Source: Setophaga petechia
Lineage: Eukaryota > Chordata > Aves > Passeriformes > Parulidae
DNA: 64,000 bases
Reading direction: 5' to 3'
NCBI GenBank assembly: GCA_024362935.1
Contig: JANCRA010000033.1
Span: 9,645,714 to 9,709,713, forward strand
Under the pieces are notes generated by a model, which was not told the origin of the DNA, ran no database searches, and saw only the letters and a list, made by a program, of their open reading frames with translations. The position numbers and the translations under genes were made by a program. This document shows, piece by piece, positions 35,801 to 46,601 of this stretch; within the stretch, counting starts at the first letter, position 1; each line of letters starts with the position of its first letter.

Positions 35801-38800
35801 TAAAACATTAGGCAGTTACAAATAGTGCAATTTTTAAAAAAAAATTACTCAGATCAATTTTCTTGAACCTTTATCTTCTGTGAATGTAGCCCATTAGATG
35901 TTTTGTTAAATCATGTCATGGAAATCTGTTAAGCCTGTATATCATCCTGACAACCTGACTGCCATAAGAAAAAAAAATGAGGTGCCAGCCACCCCTGCAG
36001 CTGTGTGGCACTGTCACAGCCACCCCTGCAGCTGTGTGGCACTGTCCCAGCCACCCCTGCAGCTGTGTGCCACTGTCACAGGGTCACAGCCACCCCTGCA
36101 GCTGTGTGCCACTGTCACAGCCACCCCTGCAGCCGTGTGCCACTGTCACAGGGTCCCAGCCACCCTCCAGCTGTGTGCCACTGTCACAGGGTCCCAGCCA
36201 CCCCTCCAGCTGTGTGCCACTGTCACAGGGTCCCAGCCACCCCTCCAGCTGTGTGCCACTGTCACAGGGTCACAGCTACCCCTGCAGCTGTGTGCCACTG
36301 TCACAGGGTCACAGCCACCCCTGCAGCTGTGTGCCACTGTCACAGGGTCACAGCCACCCTGCAGCCGTGTGCCACCTCACCCACCTGCATGACGAACTCC
36401 CTGCGCCTGGGCAGCCCACGTTCTGTGATGAGCATGTACTCGGGCTCCTTCTCCTTCTTGGCCTGCTGGATCTGGGCAAGTCTGCTGATGGGATTCATTC
36501 CTTGACCGTATTCTGGACTTGTTTGCAGCTACGTAGAACAGTGTTTAGGAAATAAGCCAAACTTTATGAGTATTCGGTTTAATAAACAGAATGCAGCATG
36601 CCTCTGAATTAATTCATCTCTAGATTTTAAAAATACTGAAATAAAAGTTGCTTCATGAAACACTGTCACAGCCAAAGAGAAATACTGAATTTATTTGGCT
36701 CCACTGTCACACTTGACCACGTGTAACCTACCCTGCTAATAGCTTTACAAACTCTAATCCTGCTGTATTAGGAGGGACAAGCTTGCAGGAGAATTTGTAC
36801 AAGCAAAACCCAAAGCTGTAAAGTCTGAGGCTTGAAAGCCAGAGCTTGATTTTTATGTGCTGCTCTTTCCTTTATAAGGTTTCTCTTTCATCCTGAATTT
36901 ACTGATAACTGCTATAAAAGTGGTGTCAGAACCCCATTAAAGTGGGAGCAAAGTACCAGCTCATTTGTTGCACCAGAGGGCTGGTAAAGGCTGAGCAGCT
37001 GAGAGTGTTGATAACTGACTCACAAAAGCCTCTCTGATGATTATTTTTTGCACAGTAAAATTTCCAATCTTTTCCCCCTTACCTTCACTATTGATTTTGT
37101 TTTCTTTTTGATTCGTGGCTTCATTTTCTCAACTGTAGGAAGGGGTGGCAATTTTTTCAGTTCTTCTAGGACTGCTATTGCAGCATTCTTCTTTGAGATC
37201 TTCTTGCTCTTTCCTTCACCTTCACCCATAAATTCTCCAACTGATACCTTGGTTACAAAACTCTTCATATGGGGAGGACCACTTTCCTTGGTCACCTGTT
37301 TCAGAGGGAAAAACTGAGTGAAAGCGTGATAAACACTTATTAAAAATGGCAGGGCACATTGTTTATAGCAAACTTCTCTCAAGAACTAAGGATAAAGAGA
37401 TTTTAGATTCTCATACAATCCAAAAAGTAAAACATATTCTAATATCATATTCCCACCCAACTAAGCATATATTTTTAAAAGATCAGATGCAGCAAGCAGT
37501 AAACAGTATTTACACAAGTCATTAACCCATCTTATTTAATTTACTCATTTACTGTTTCAGTATAAAAATAGGACTGTTCTATTTCACCAGTGTGTGCCTC
37601 CCCACAGTTAACAGCACCTCATAAATATATCATGGTACAGCAATAAAACATTACAGAGAAAGCAACTCTTTGGGATCTAGCATTTTAGTCCAGAAATTCT
37701 GATTTCTGAACTCTGAAGTTCTGAAGAAACCAGAAGACATCTAAGAGACAGCTGCCCACTACAGATTTAGGCTTTTAAGTCCATTCATAACACATCATAG
37801 TCCAAAATATCCATAAAGTCAAGAAGTAAGAATTAATTTTAAGAGCTTCCACCCACAATTGGCTTTGTATGACAGTGTATTTTTACCAGTGATACTCAGG
37901 CTAATCTGCAATAATTGAAAGTTTCATGTAAAATTTCATAGAACAGCTTCAGAAGCAATTTAGTTACACACAATGGCATTTTCTTACTATAATAATTCAG
38001 ATGGTTGGATTAAATGTTACTTTGCCAGCTCAGAAAAGCAGCATGATAAATTAATATTTTAGTGAAACAGAGATGCTCCTGTGGAAGCTCCTAATTTAAG
38101 ATAACTGAAATGATCAAGAGGGGCAAAGAGGCAGCAAGCAGCCAGGCCAAAGGGAAAGGAAAGTCAGGTGCACATGAGGTCACCTCATGGCAAGAAAAGA
38201 AACCTACTTGTGAGATTCTGCACTCAGGGGTAGTCCAGATCAGTGCTTAATTAAGCAAATACTTCCATATGTGTCTTTCAGAGTGAGCTCTACTCTTTTG
38301 CCTCAACTCTGCACTTCCATGTTCTTATCATTAATTCAGGGCTGTGCTTTGGTTCTTCATTGAAGTAAGCTTTTCTCAAAAAGCTTGGAAAAAAGATTGC
38401 ACAGACAACCCAGCATAGCTGTTCACTCCATGTGATCATTTCAGGGCATGAATTTGTGAACAGGTGAATTTTTCCTTTTTCTTCCCTTTACCATATAAAC
38501 TCCAAGACAATCAGGGTGACTGTCAAAGGTTAAAGTGTATTCACAACTAACAAGACGTGTTAAAAGTCAGTTGTTTGGGTTATCTAGGAGAGACTCAATT
38601 TAATGCATACCCTTAATAGTCTAATAAAAACAAATCTAGAGCTTGTAAAGTAAACATACCTCAAAATTCACAGGCAAGTTCCTTTTAAGTGCAATCTCAA
38701 AAACTTGGCTTATTTCAGATTTATTGAGATTTTCATCATCTGGTTCTTTTCCGTTAACCTAAAAGAAGCATACTCTATTTAAAATAAAGATCCTATTAAA

Positions 38801-41800
38801 TTGAATTTTATCCATTCAACCACTTTACTGAACTCTCCAAATTTTAAATACTCTAACCTTTACTGTCATGTTACATGAATGTGGAGAAAAGCAGCCCACA
38901 TATTACAGAACTGAATCTTAAAAAGCTCATTAAGGTGTATGTGTAAAAGCTTTCAAACCTTCATACTTTCATGTGCTCATTACAAGAAAGAACAAATGGA
39001 ATAAGGGCCAATAGGTTTAAAAATGAATGTGTTTTAGAAAATGAAATTGAAGTGCTAAATGCACTGATTTCCAAATGGAAGTACCTTTATGAAATACAGT
39101 TTTCATATACTGATTGGACATTTGCACCAAAAGCACTAAGACAGGATCAGGTAAGAGAAAGGGCAGGAAAAATAAAGATTCTGAGAGGGGGGACCAATGT
39201 GAATGAGGGATGGCTGAGAGCTCCTGGCACAGTCGTGTCTTTTCACATCCTCCCTTCTAAGTGCTTCATCTACAGCTTTGCTTTCTCACGTCAAGAACAT
39301 CCTATCAGGAACTTGCCCTAAATCAAATGCTGACCATCTCTGAGAACTCAAACCTGCTGAGACAACACTGCCAGTGAAGCTTTCCTACAGGCATGTCTAC
39401 ATATCTCCAGGTAAAACTTTGACTGGGATTCCAAAGTGTCTTCACTGATGCTGGCACCAACATGAGCTAAGGCATGTCAACAGCAAAGAGAAATTTTAGG
39501 TGTCCAGCAGTGATATTGGAAAGATTATGATAAAGATGAACAACAACAATATCACTCATTATATCATGCCACAATACTAGTTATGCAACCAGGTAACAGA
39601 AATAATTTAAGTATCTTATTGGAGCAGCATCAGGGGAGCTGAGCTAGAGAGCTTCCATAGATTAAAACTTGTTGGATGGCAGCGAGCATCCCCCATGTCT
39701 GCTACTAACAGGTTACTTTAAAACACAAAGGATATTTTTATCCCACCAGTTAAGACAGGCTTTTCCCATCTTAGACAAAAAATAGTTGACAAAATGAATC
39801 TCAAGTTTTCACTGCTCCCACTGTGCCATCAGACTTCACACTGTTCTCCTGGGCTGCCCCTGTCCACAGGCTGGAGGCCGGGCCCAGCCCCGGCCCTGTG
39901 GCGCTGGGCAGGGCAGGGCAGCTCCTGGCAGGGCTGTGCCAGAGCCCTGCTCTGCTCCACACCGGGCAAACCCGACCAGCACAGCCCCCTGAGGGCTCCA
40001 GCACCTGCCAGAGCCCGCTCCAAGCTCCACAGGACAGCAGCACACTCCCAGGAGGAGCATGTCACCTCCTAAGGCCACGTTCACTCCAGCACAGCAGGAA
40101 GGGTCTGTCCCTGCCCTCCCTCACCAACGCTGCCACAACAACTTCGATTACAAGCACTTTTCCTCTCCTTGTAATTTCAGACAGATTCTAGAGTTTCAAA
40201 GTCCTACATTTTTCTTTGTGAGGATGACTATGACTTCTCTTTATTCGATTAAATTTTCCCACTTAATATCCTCTCAAGAGAATACAAATAAATAGAATGG
40301 AATTATCTGCTCTATTGCAGTGTATGTGCATTCCAGGTCTGTGTCTTTAGTGCAAAATGAAGGTTCTTTTCCTCAATACATTTATCTAAAAAGAGTGAAT
40401 TATTAGCAAAATAACCCTTAAAAGACTACAACTATTTTACTGATTATTTTGACTCCACTTGGGTTCTGGATCAGTTTACTTTATAAATCAAAAATAATCA
40501 TACACACACACTCTCCCCCCCTTTCCCTGCACACTTCAAGGCAGATGATGCATAGGTTTGCTTTTGAGGTATTTTGCCTGTTTGCATTGACTAAACTCTC
40601 CAAGAATTATGTGCCTCTAAATCTGAATGAAACCCCAAAGCATTTGCCATCCTCAGCTCTCATCACGTTGCTCAAGCAAATTCCACAAGTCCTGTTCTCC
40701 ATAACGAGGGACTTGTCCTCTTCAGTTCCCTTCCCCTCCTCAAGGCTGCAAATGCTGAACACCCAGGAGCTGCTGCCCAGCACGGCCCTGACCAACCACA
40801 GCCATCAGTCTGAGCCTGTCCTTCCACACCAAGGGTATCAAGAGCAGCTGATATTTACCAAGTGAGCTGGCAACAAACACAGAAGCAAATTTTGAGGCAA
40901 AATTAGAATTCCTGCCTAAGAATCGTGCTAGCAAGCCCAGCTCTCCATGTCTCCTAAGCCTTAAGTCAATATTGTACCATCTGTGTTTGAACAGGCCGAG
41001 TCACCCACCCTGCTCCTTCAGCAGCACACCCAACCCCAGGCACTCGGAAGGTCCCTGTGAGCTCTCCCACCACAGCTCCCCTCAGTGCTCAACACTCAGC
41101 TCAGCTCTTCAGCCAGGGCTTGGTCCAGCCAAGAGCCAATATTATTATGTGATTTTTCCTGCCACTTGCTCCTGGATTTGCACCTGAAAAGGTGTGGGAA
41201 ATGGTCATTCTTTCCCTTAAAGTCTAATCATTTTACTCAATGATTTCTTCTTAGAATCACAGAATCATTTAGCTTGGAAAAGATCTTTAAGATCACTGTG
41301 CTCAACTGTTATTATGCACCAAATATTTTCCAATTTAAAAAAACAAAAGTAAAATTCCATAAAAACAAAAACTTTTAAAAATCCCCCCAAATAATAGGAA
41401 AATGTACAAAATTACGCCCCCTTAAAACACGTGAGTTCAAACATCAGAATATTGTTTACATAAGAATACACTCAAATGGGATCCACCAAAATAACTACAT
41501 TTAAAAAAAATTACTGGCAACATCAAATGACTGTTAGGAAGTATCAGGATTATGTCTGCCTCTGAAATCTTCATTTGCCTCTGTTGTATACAGGCATTTT
41601 TAACAGCACCTCTCATGACCTCACACTCTTGTGTCCCTTCAGGCCCTTGCCTGACTGGATGCAGGAATGAACAGGATTCACTCAGCACCACAACCATCCT
41701 CATTCTACCTTCCTCTTGGCTATGGTGAAATGCTGCTACAGAAACAATTCCCTCAGACACTCCTAAAACTACAACAGTTGAAAGCCTCAAATATCAATGA

Positions 41801-44800
41801 ATTTAAGTACCAAACTTTAAATGAAAACTTGATTATCCAAGTACTTGCTATAAACCAGCACACCATGTTCCAAGGCCTGCTCTCCTTTCCCTAAGCTGTA
41901 TTTCCTACTGTTCCTTCTACACATAAGTCAAATTTAAATTGAAAAAAAAAATGACAAACGCAGTTTCTCAAGATCAAGACACCATTCAGGTCCTGTTTTA
42001 TTAATAAAATAGTTCTCCCTCCTTGCCCAAAGCAGCCAACACACACAAAGTGGTACAGGCTCCCAGCCAGCCCAGCAGCAAAGCAACTCCTGTGCTCACA
42101 GTGAGACCTTCTGCCTAAAGCCACTCAACACAAAAGCATGAAAAACACAATAATGGTATTGGAATGGAAAGTGCTGGGCAGCCATAAATATATGAAGGGT
42201 TAAAAATCGACTCCTTATATTCCTATCAAAATGTGTGTTTGAGTCTTCTATTTCTATGCATTTCCTGCTCTTCTAGAACTTCCATGGTTCTTTCCAAAAT
42301 CATGCAGGAATTTGTCCTAGGAAGTAAATCCATGCCTGAGTTTTATGTTGCCCATTTATGCACTTCTTCAGAAGTTTGTGTATGATCTGTACCTGGTAAG
42401 ATATTAATTCCTATCTATGCTTCCAATGCTCATATCTGACAGAGGTCTACAGCATTGCTGTGGAAAAATATGACAGCAAAAAAATTAACATAACTTCATC
42501 TGGGAAAATGGTAGTTCCATAGAAATTTATGCCTTTACATCAAAGTGTTTCTATTGACACAAGTAAGTCACCACTGCTACACAGAATTAGATTTCCCAAC
42601 TGTCTCCTCAATAAGGAAAAAAAAATATCACAGTTTATTCTACAATTTATGCTTACAACACTTAAGATTAATTCCCACCTCTGGTTTCTCAGGCAAGGGC
42701 TCATTCTGCAGAACTTTCAGAGCTTTAGCAGCTGCATCATGCTTAGCAGCTTGTCTTGTTCTTCCCTTCCCATGAAACTGCTGCCCTCCAATTGAAAGCT
42801 CCACTTGATAAAGTAAAGGCCCAACAGGAAATGGGTAGAAGTACCTGCAAAGAGAGAGGGGAATAAGCAAATGACTCGGCCTACAAAGCAAACAGACACC
42901 TAAGTCAGACATGGGTCAATCCCTTGGATATCAGTAACCACACCAGCACTGAAGCACTAGTTTTAAAAAACCAAATTTTGATTTAGAGCCTAAAAGAATT
43001 CAGTGAGCTACCTAAATATTGACATTCCTTGCTTTACAACAAGAACACATTTCTGACCAAGTGCCACACCAAGAGAACATAACCGCACTTCTACGGACTT
43101 GGCAATCAGGAAGGTTTGAATTTTAAGTTCCTATGCCTACACAAAATTCTTTAAACTGCAACTTTAATTTAAATAGTTTCAGAAGAAGCAGCATCAATCT
43201 GTTTTCTTCACTTTTGCTTTTAGACAGAAAGGAAATGCAAGAAATATTTACCTAATACTTAGCTATCTACATATTTAGCTATCCGCTCCGAGAAGTTGGC
43301 TATACCTGAATACTCTCAAAAACACTTCAACTTTCAGTCCAGCTGCCTTGCCCCACCCCAAAGAAATAAAGCACTGGAAATAAGGCAAGTTCCAGACCCT
43401 GGCGGGTGGAGCTGTCCAGAGCTCCTGCCCCAGTTCCCAGAGGCAGCAGCCAGGCAGGTGCTGGGAGCTGCACCCGGGCCAACACCTACCGTGGGGGGTA
43501 GGTGCCGCCGCGCATGCTGTAGCTGTAGGTGGATCTCATCCCCGTGTAAGGGTCGATGGGTTTGTACATGGGCTTCTTCCCCAGCTTCATGCAAAGGGCA
43601 TTCAACTCCACTGTGGGGGTTACACTGTCTACAGAAAAAGGAATAGAAAAGGTTGTCCACCTGTCACAAGGAACTGAGACAACTCAAACTCCTATTGCTG
43701 GCTCACAGCAGGGAAAAATGAGCTCAACTTTTGCCACATGCAGCATCTTAAATGACTGAATTCCAAACAGAACTGCTAATGAACAAGAAAAGAATAAGTC
43801 TGTATGATGCACATTAAAGCAGCCTAGCAGAGTTGTGACAAACCCTGTGACAAAAAAGTGCATTTGCTGGGAGCTCTTATGGGATTTGTTTTGGAGGGTT
43901 CTATCATTTTGCTTTTAATTTCTGAAGCTGCTAATTTACCTACATTTACAGAATATCTAACGAAGTGCAGAAGAAGAATTTTCTGCAGTGAAGACATTTC
44001 TCCAAACATACTTTTAAGTTACCAGACATGCTACATCCCTTCTGTGTCTCCTGCTTACTGCAAATGACCAAACATTTCTCTGTCCTCAGTGACCTAGAAG
44101 GGTTTCTATGACTCTTCATTTTCAAATTGCAACTGGCCTTGTCAAAAGGCAGGTAAATTGCTACTGAGGGCTAAAACATTTCTCTCTGGTATTGTGGGCA
44201 TGAAGAACTGACTCCTAGTCAATTCTGACTGGAGAAAGAACACTCAGTAAAAGTGTCATTTTTTCTACCACAGGTCTCACTGGCTCAGAAATCAGCTGTA
44301 ATCCAGTACAAGAGGTCTGGTGTAAAGTAAGTGCCAAAAGAAAATGACCTATGGAACAGATGAACAGACAAAATAAGTTCTTGCTAGCTGACAATTGCCA
44401 TTGTTAAACAGGCAGAATCACAGTTTTAATTCATCTTTATACAACTTCAATACATACCAAAAGCAGAAAGGTGTATTCTCTCTATGTATGATTATTTTAA
44501 GTCAGTTTGTTGTGGCATATACCTGGATTCTTGCCTTCACTACGAGATGGACGAGCCGTAGGTTTAGGGAATTTTGTCCCTTCCAAAGCTTTGGCAGCTG
44601 CTGCGTGTTGCGCTTTTTTAATACTAGTTCCTTCAGCTTCCCAGTGCTGGTCCCCAAGAGTCAGCTGCACTGTAAACACCTCAAAACCACAAACAGGTAT
44701 TTTGTAAAAGGCTTCTTCAGAATTTATGTCGTTTATCAGGCTCTCTTATACAAAACAATGAGTCTGTCAGTGATGCACAAGTCGAGAATACAGTAATCCG

Positions 44801-46517
44801 AGCTCTCCTTAACTCCCATGTCATCTCCAGACTTCCACCACTTTGGACATCAACACGATTTTCCTGATTACTGAACTAAGAATTTCACAACAATTGTAGC
44901 TGGCAAGTATCCTGCATGAGATCTGACAGGATAAACACTCAGAGCAGTGTGGGGAGAGGTAGACAGTCCCAGGAGAGCTGCTATGCCCATGTCACTGAAC
45001 AGCAGACTGGAAACTCACCCTTCTCTGTAACACGGAACTCCATTCTTGCTTTAATCCTCTAAAGGGTTTATTTAAGATATTTTTCATCGGTTTGAAGAAA
45101 GTTCACAATGTAATAAAATGTTCTACATGCCCACAGATCAATGAAACACAATTGTACAGATGTTCTGAATGTTATTCCAATACTTTTTGTAAATGTCAAC
45201 TCCTTCACACCTTGAAGCTCATGTGACATTTTTTGGAACTCAACTTTTTACTTCCCAGGTACCAGCTTCACACTTCCCTACCACTGATGCTGTGGGGGAC
45301 TTCCCTGTCCTCTCCACTACTCCAGATTATCTTGCACCAAAATCCCACACATTGCCTTCCCACTCCTGAAGGTGAAAGAGATGAGCAGCAGCAGTAAGAA
45401 ACTGGTATGAACATTTACCTTAGAATGAGCTGGACCTTGCTCACTCAGAAGCTTATACTCGGGCTGAATCTTGTTGAAACGGGCTAATTCATTCACAAGA
45501 CACATGGGGGTTTTCTCTTTGGGGTTTGCCATGTTTGAAGGAGCTGAAAGGTTATGTAAGATCCGATAAATGAACTGATAACTGTGAACTTTACTACAAA
45601 TTTTAATTAAAAAAAGAAATCTCAGTGGCTTAGCATCTAGTTGTCTGCAGTGCTGGAATAGACAACTTTGTTCACTGGCCAAACTGGTAACAGTTTGGTA
45701 ACAGTAACTACTGAACTTTGGGTTTTCCTAAAAAGCAGCATCATTAAATTCACGGTTCTAACACAAGCACAAAGCTCAAAGACTCCTGCAAACAGCTCAC
45801 ACCTTATCTAGCATGTGCCAAGGAACAAATCTTCCAAGTATTCCTCATTATCACTTGCTTTTAATAATTTCAAAAACTCTGTTAATTTTATTTCCCTTCT
45901 CCTATTTTTCCCCTGTTAGCTATTTTTTTATTACCCTTTATTTGTTCTGTTGCATTTTGATAGCATAATATATTTATCATTAAAACTGGTCATAAAAGAA
46001 CTAAAGATAACAGAATTAAACAAACTATTTCAAACAACATTTTTTCATATTTAAAACAAGCTACTGGTAGAAAAGATTGATAGTAATGTTTCAAAAATTT
46101 AATGAAATACAATTTGAAATATTCTTTACTATTACAAACATATCAATTAATTGCCGGGACTTTATGTAAAAGTCTGCTTCTACCTGTCTCCAACAGATTT
46201 CATTCCATAGGGAAATACTGCAGTTGGATAAATATTACTTTGAATTACATGTAGGTGCAAGACATCAGGAACATATCACGCCAAACCATAAGCATTAAAA
46301 ATATATAGTTACTGACTATCTTACCTGCAGCTGCATTGGTGGATGTAACTGAAGCAGAGGGCAAAGCAGAGTTCTGGATAGGTCTGCCTGCATTTTCAGA
46401 GGGCAAAGAACTGGTAGTAGAAGGAATACTCAAAGGCTGTGAAAGAGATGGGTTTTTACTCAGTATTTGGCTCCCTGCAAGGGCAGCAGAAGGATTCTGA
46501 ATCTGAACTTGAGACAT
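29714..46517 (-). CDS. STAU1: Staufen homologue 1, double-stranded RNA-binding protein
   Basis: Complete coding region, 14 exons joined in frame: 46517-46325, 45543-45419, 44679-44523, 43628-43490, 42844-42679, 38758-38660, 37295-37083, 36528-36385, 35498-35352, 34547-34475, 33038-32719, 32019-31897, 30559-30474, 29801-29714. Total 2073 nt, 690 residues plus stop. Domains: dsRBD1 ~77-145, dsRBD2 ~162-256 (split type, KHDAAAKAL helix), dsRBD3 ~271-343 (the main RNA-binding domain; [10 protein letters not shown]), dsRBD4 ~375-445 ([10 protein letters not shown]), tubulin-binding linker ~446-530, Staufen-swapping motif ~533-562, dsRBD5 ~577-650 (dimerisation). STAU1 acts in the cytoplasm in mRNA transport, translational control and Staufen-mediated decay with UPF1. 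Human isoforms of 496 and 577 residues lack dsRBD1, which is present here, and the C-terminal tail also differs from the human one. All junctions follow GT-AG and keep phase. Confidence 0.95.
30474..30559 (-). CDS. STAU1: STAU1 coding exon 13 (end of dsRBD5)
   Basis: 86 nt encoding [15 protein letters not shown], the last helix of dsRBD5, then [14 protein letters not shown]. The donor GT|GTGAGT overlaps an in-frame TGA, so retention of the following intron would end the protein right after MSV. Confidence 0.9.
31897..32019 (-). CDS. STAU1: STAU1 coding exon 12 (dsRBD5)
   Basis: 123 nt, phase 0 at both ends. Encodes [17 protein letters not shown] then [20 protein letters not shown], essentially identical to human STAU1. 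Acceptor TTCTTCAG, donor GTATGC. Confidence 0.95.
32719..33038 (-). CDS. STAU1: STAU1 coding exon 11 (Staufen-swapping motif, start of dsRBD5)
   Basis: 320 nt. Encodes [20 protein letters not shown] at the start, then the Staufen-swapping motif around [16 protein letters not shown] and [14 protein letters not shown] at the end. Nearly identical to human STAU1. The swapping motif and dsRBD5 mediate self-association and UPF1-dependent decay. Confidence 0.96.
33192..33220. repeat. Short perfect inverted repeat in a STAU1 intron
   Basis: AAGCTCTGACC and GGTCAGAGCTT, an 11-bp perfect stem with a 7-nt loop, about 150 bp upstream (minus sense) of coding exon 11. It is preceded by a short direct repeat of CTTGTAGTCAAAAG. 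Far too short for a pre-miRNA. Confidence 0.75.
34475..34547 (-). CDS. STAU1: STAU1 coding exon 10
   Basis: 73 nt encoding [19 protein letters not shown] then EETSA in the linker after dsRBD4. Acceptor TTTTTAAG, donor GTGAGT. Matches the human [20 protein letters not shown] region. Confidence 0.93.
35352..35498 (-). CDS. STAU1: STAU1 coding exon 9 (second half of dsRBD4)
   Basis: 147 nt. Encodes [34 protein letters not shown] and [15 protein letters not shown]. It holds the beta2-beta3 loop and the basic helix that contacts the dsRNA major groove. Confidence 0.96.
35983..36374. repeat. Minisatellite, 31/39-bp units, abutting a STAU1 splice donor
   Basis: About eleven copies of CAGCCACCCCTGCAGCTGTG followed by TGCCACTGTCA. 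Most copies carry an extra 8 bp (CAGGGTCA/C) making 39 bp. The array ends about 10 bp from the donor of STAU1 coding exon 8 (36385), inside the intron. Confidence 0.92.
36385..36528 (-). CDS. STAU1: STAU1 coding exon 8 (start of dsRBD4)
   Basis: 144 nt. Encodes [20 protein letters not shown], then [19 protein letters not shown] and PRRREFVMQ, as in human. Donor GTGGGT is immediately followed by minisatellite sequence. Confidence 0.95.
37083..37295 (-). CDS. STAU1: STAU1 coding exon 7 (dsRBD3 core)
   Basis: 213 nt, phase 0. Encodes [20 protein letters not shown], then [20 protein letters not shown] and a lysine-rich tail [13 protein letters not shown]. dsRBD3 is the main high-affinity dsRNA-binding module in STAU1. 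The basic tail resembles a nuclear-localisation stretch. Confidence 0.97.
38660..38758 (-). CDS. STAU1: STAU1 coding exon 6 (start of dsRBD3)
   Basis: 99 nt. Encodes [20 protein letters not shown] then [13 protein letters not shown], the first helix of dsRBD3. Acceptor TTCTTTTAG, donor GTATGT. The preceding intron spans about 3.9 kb. Confidence 0.95.
41250..41320 (-). mobile_element. CR1-type LINE fragment
   Basis: AGAATCACAGAATCATTTAG, CTTGGAAAAGATCTTTAAGA and TCACTGTGCTCAACTG follow the familiar avian CR1 3'-end consensus in reverse complement (AATCATAGAATGGTTTGG, TTGGAAGGGACCTTAAAGAT). This indicates a truncated, diverged copy on the minus strand within a STAU1 intron. Confidence 0.8.
42679..42844 (-). 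CDS. STAU1: STAU1 coding exon 5 (dsRBD2)
   Basis: 166 nt. Encodes [20 protein letters not shown], then [20 protein letters not shown] and [15 protein letters not shown], closely matching human STAU1. Donor GTGGGA is weak but gives correct phase. Confidence 0.95.
43490..43628 (-). CDS. STAU1: STAU1 coding exon 4 (linker and start of dsRBD2)
   Basis: 139 nt. Encodes [20 protein letters not shown], then [20 protein letters not shown] and GTYPPR. The internal Met of CMKLGKK is the start of the short (55 kDa-type) human isoform, so an alternative N-terminus could begin here. Confidence 0.93.
44523..44679 (-). CDS. STAU1: STAU1 coding exon 3 (second half of dsRBD1)
   Basis: 157 nt. Encodes [20 protein letters not shown], then [20 protein letters not shown]. 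This is the beta2-beta3 and helix-2 half of a dsRBD1 closely related to that of STAU2. The acceptor is non-ideal (TTTTGAG|GTGTTT), but phase and homology support it. Confidence 0.9.
45419..45543 (-). CDS. STAU1: STAU1 coding exon 2 (first half of dsRBD1)
   Basis: 125 nt. Encodes [20 protein letters not shown], then [28 protein letters not shown] is also where STAU2 isoforms begin, so an alternative start at this Met is possible. Mammalian STAU1 proteins as I know them lack this exon. Confidence 0.92.
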
Positions 46518-46601
46518 GTTCACTTCCAACCAGAGCAGGTTACTGTAGGCAAACAGCTTTGAACGCAGACAAACTCCAATTTTGGAAGCCAAATTGCTGA
46601 C
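46325..46601 (-). CDS. STAU1: STAU1 exon with the start codon (coding part 46325-46517)
   Basis: The acceptor TTTTAG ends at 46602. After 84 nt of 5' UTR, the ATG at 46515-46517 begins [20 protein letters not shown], then [20 protein letters not shown] and [20 protein letters not shown], matching the N-terminus of the human long isoform. The frame also stays open upstream of this ATG to the acceptor. Confidence 0.93.

Noticed and set aside
43334..43660. 108-codon minus frame ([19 protein letters not shown]...)
   Set aside because: Out-of-frame shadow of STAU1 coding exon 4, whose correct frame encodes [16 protein letters not shown].
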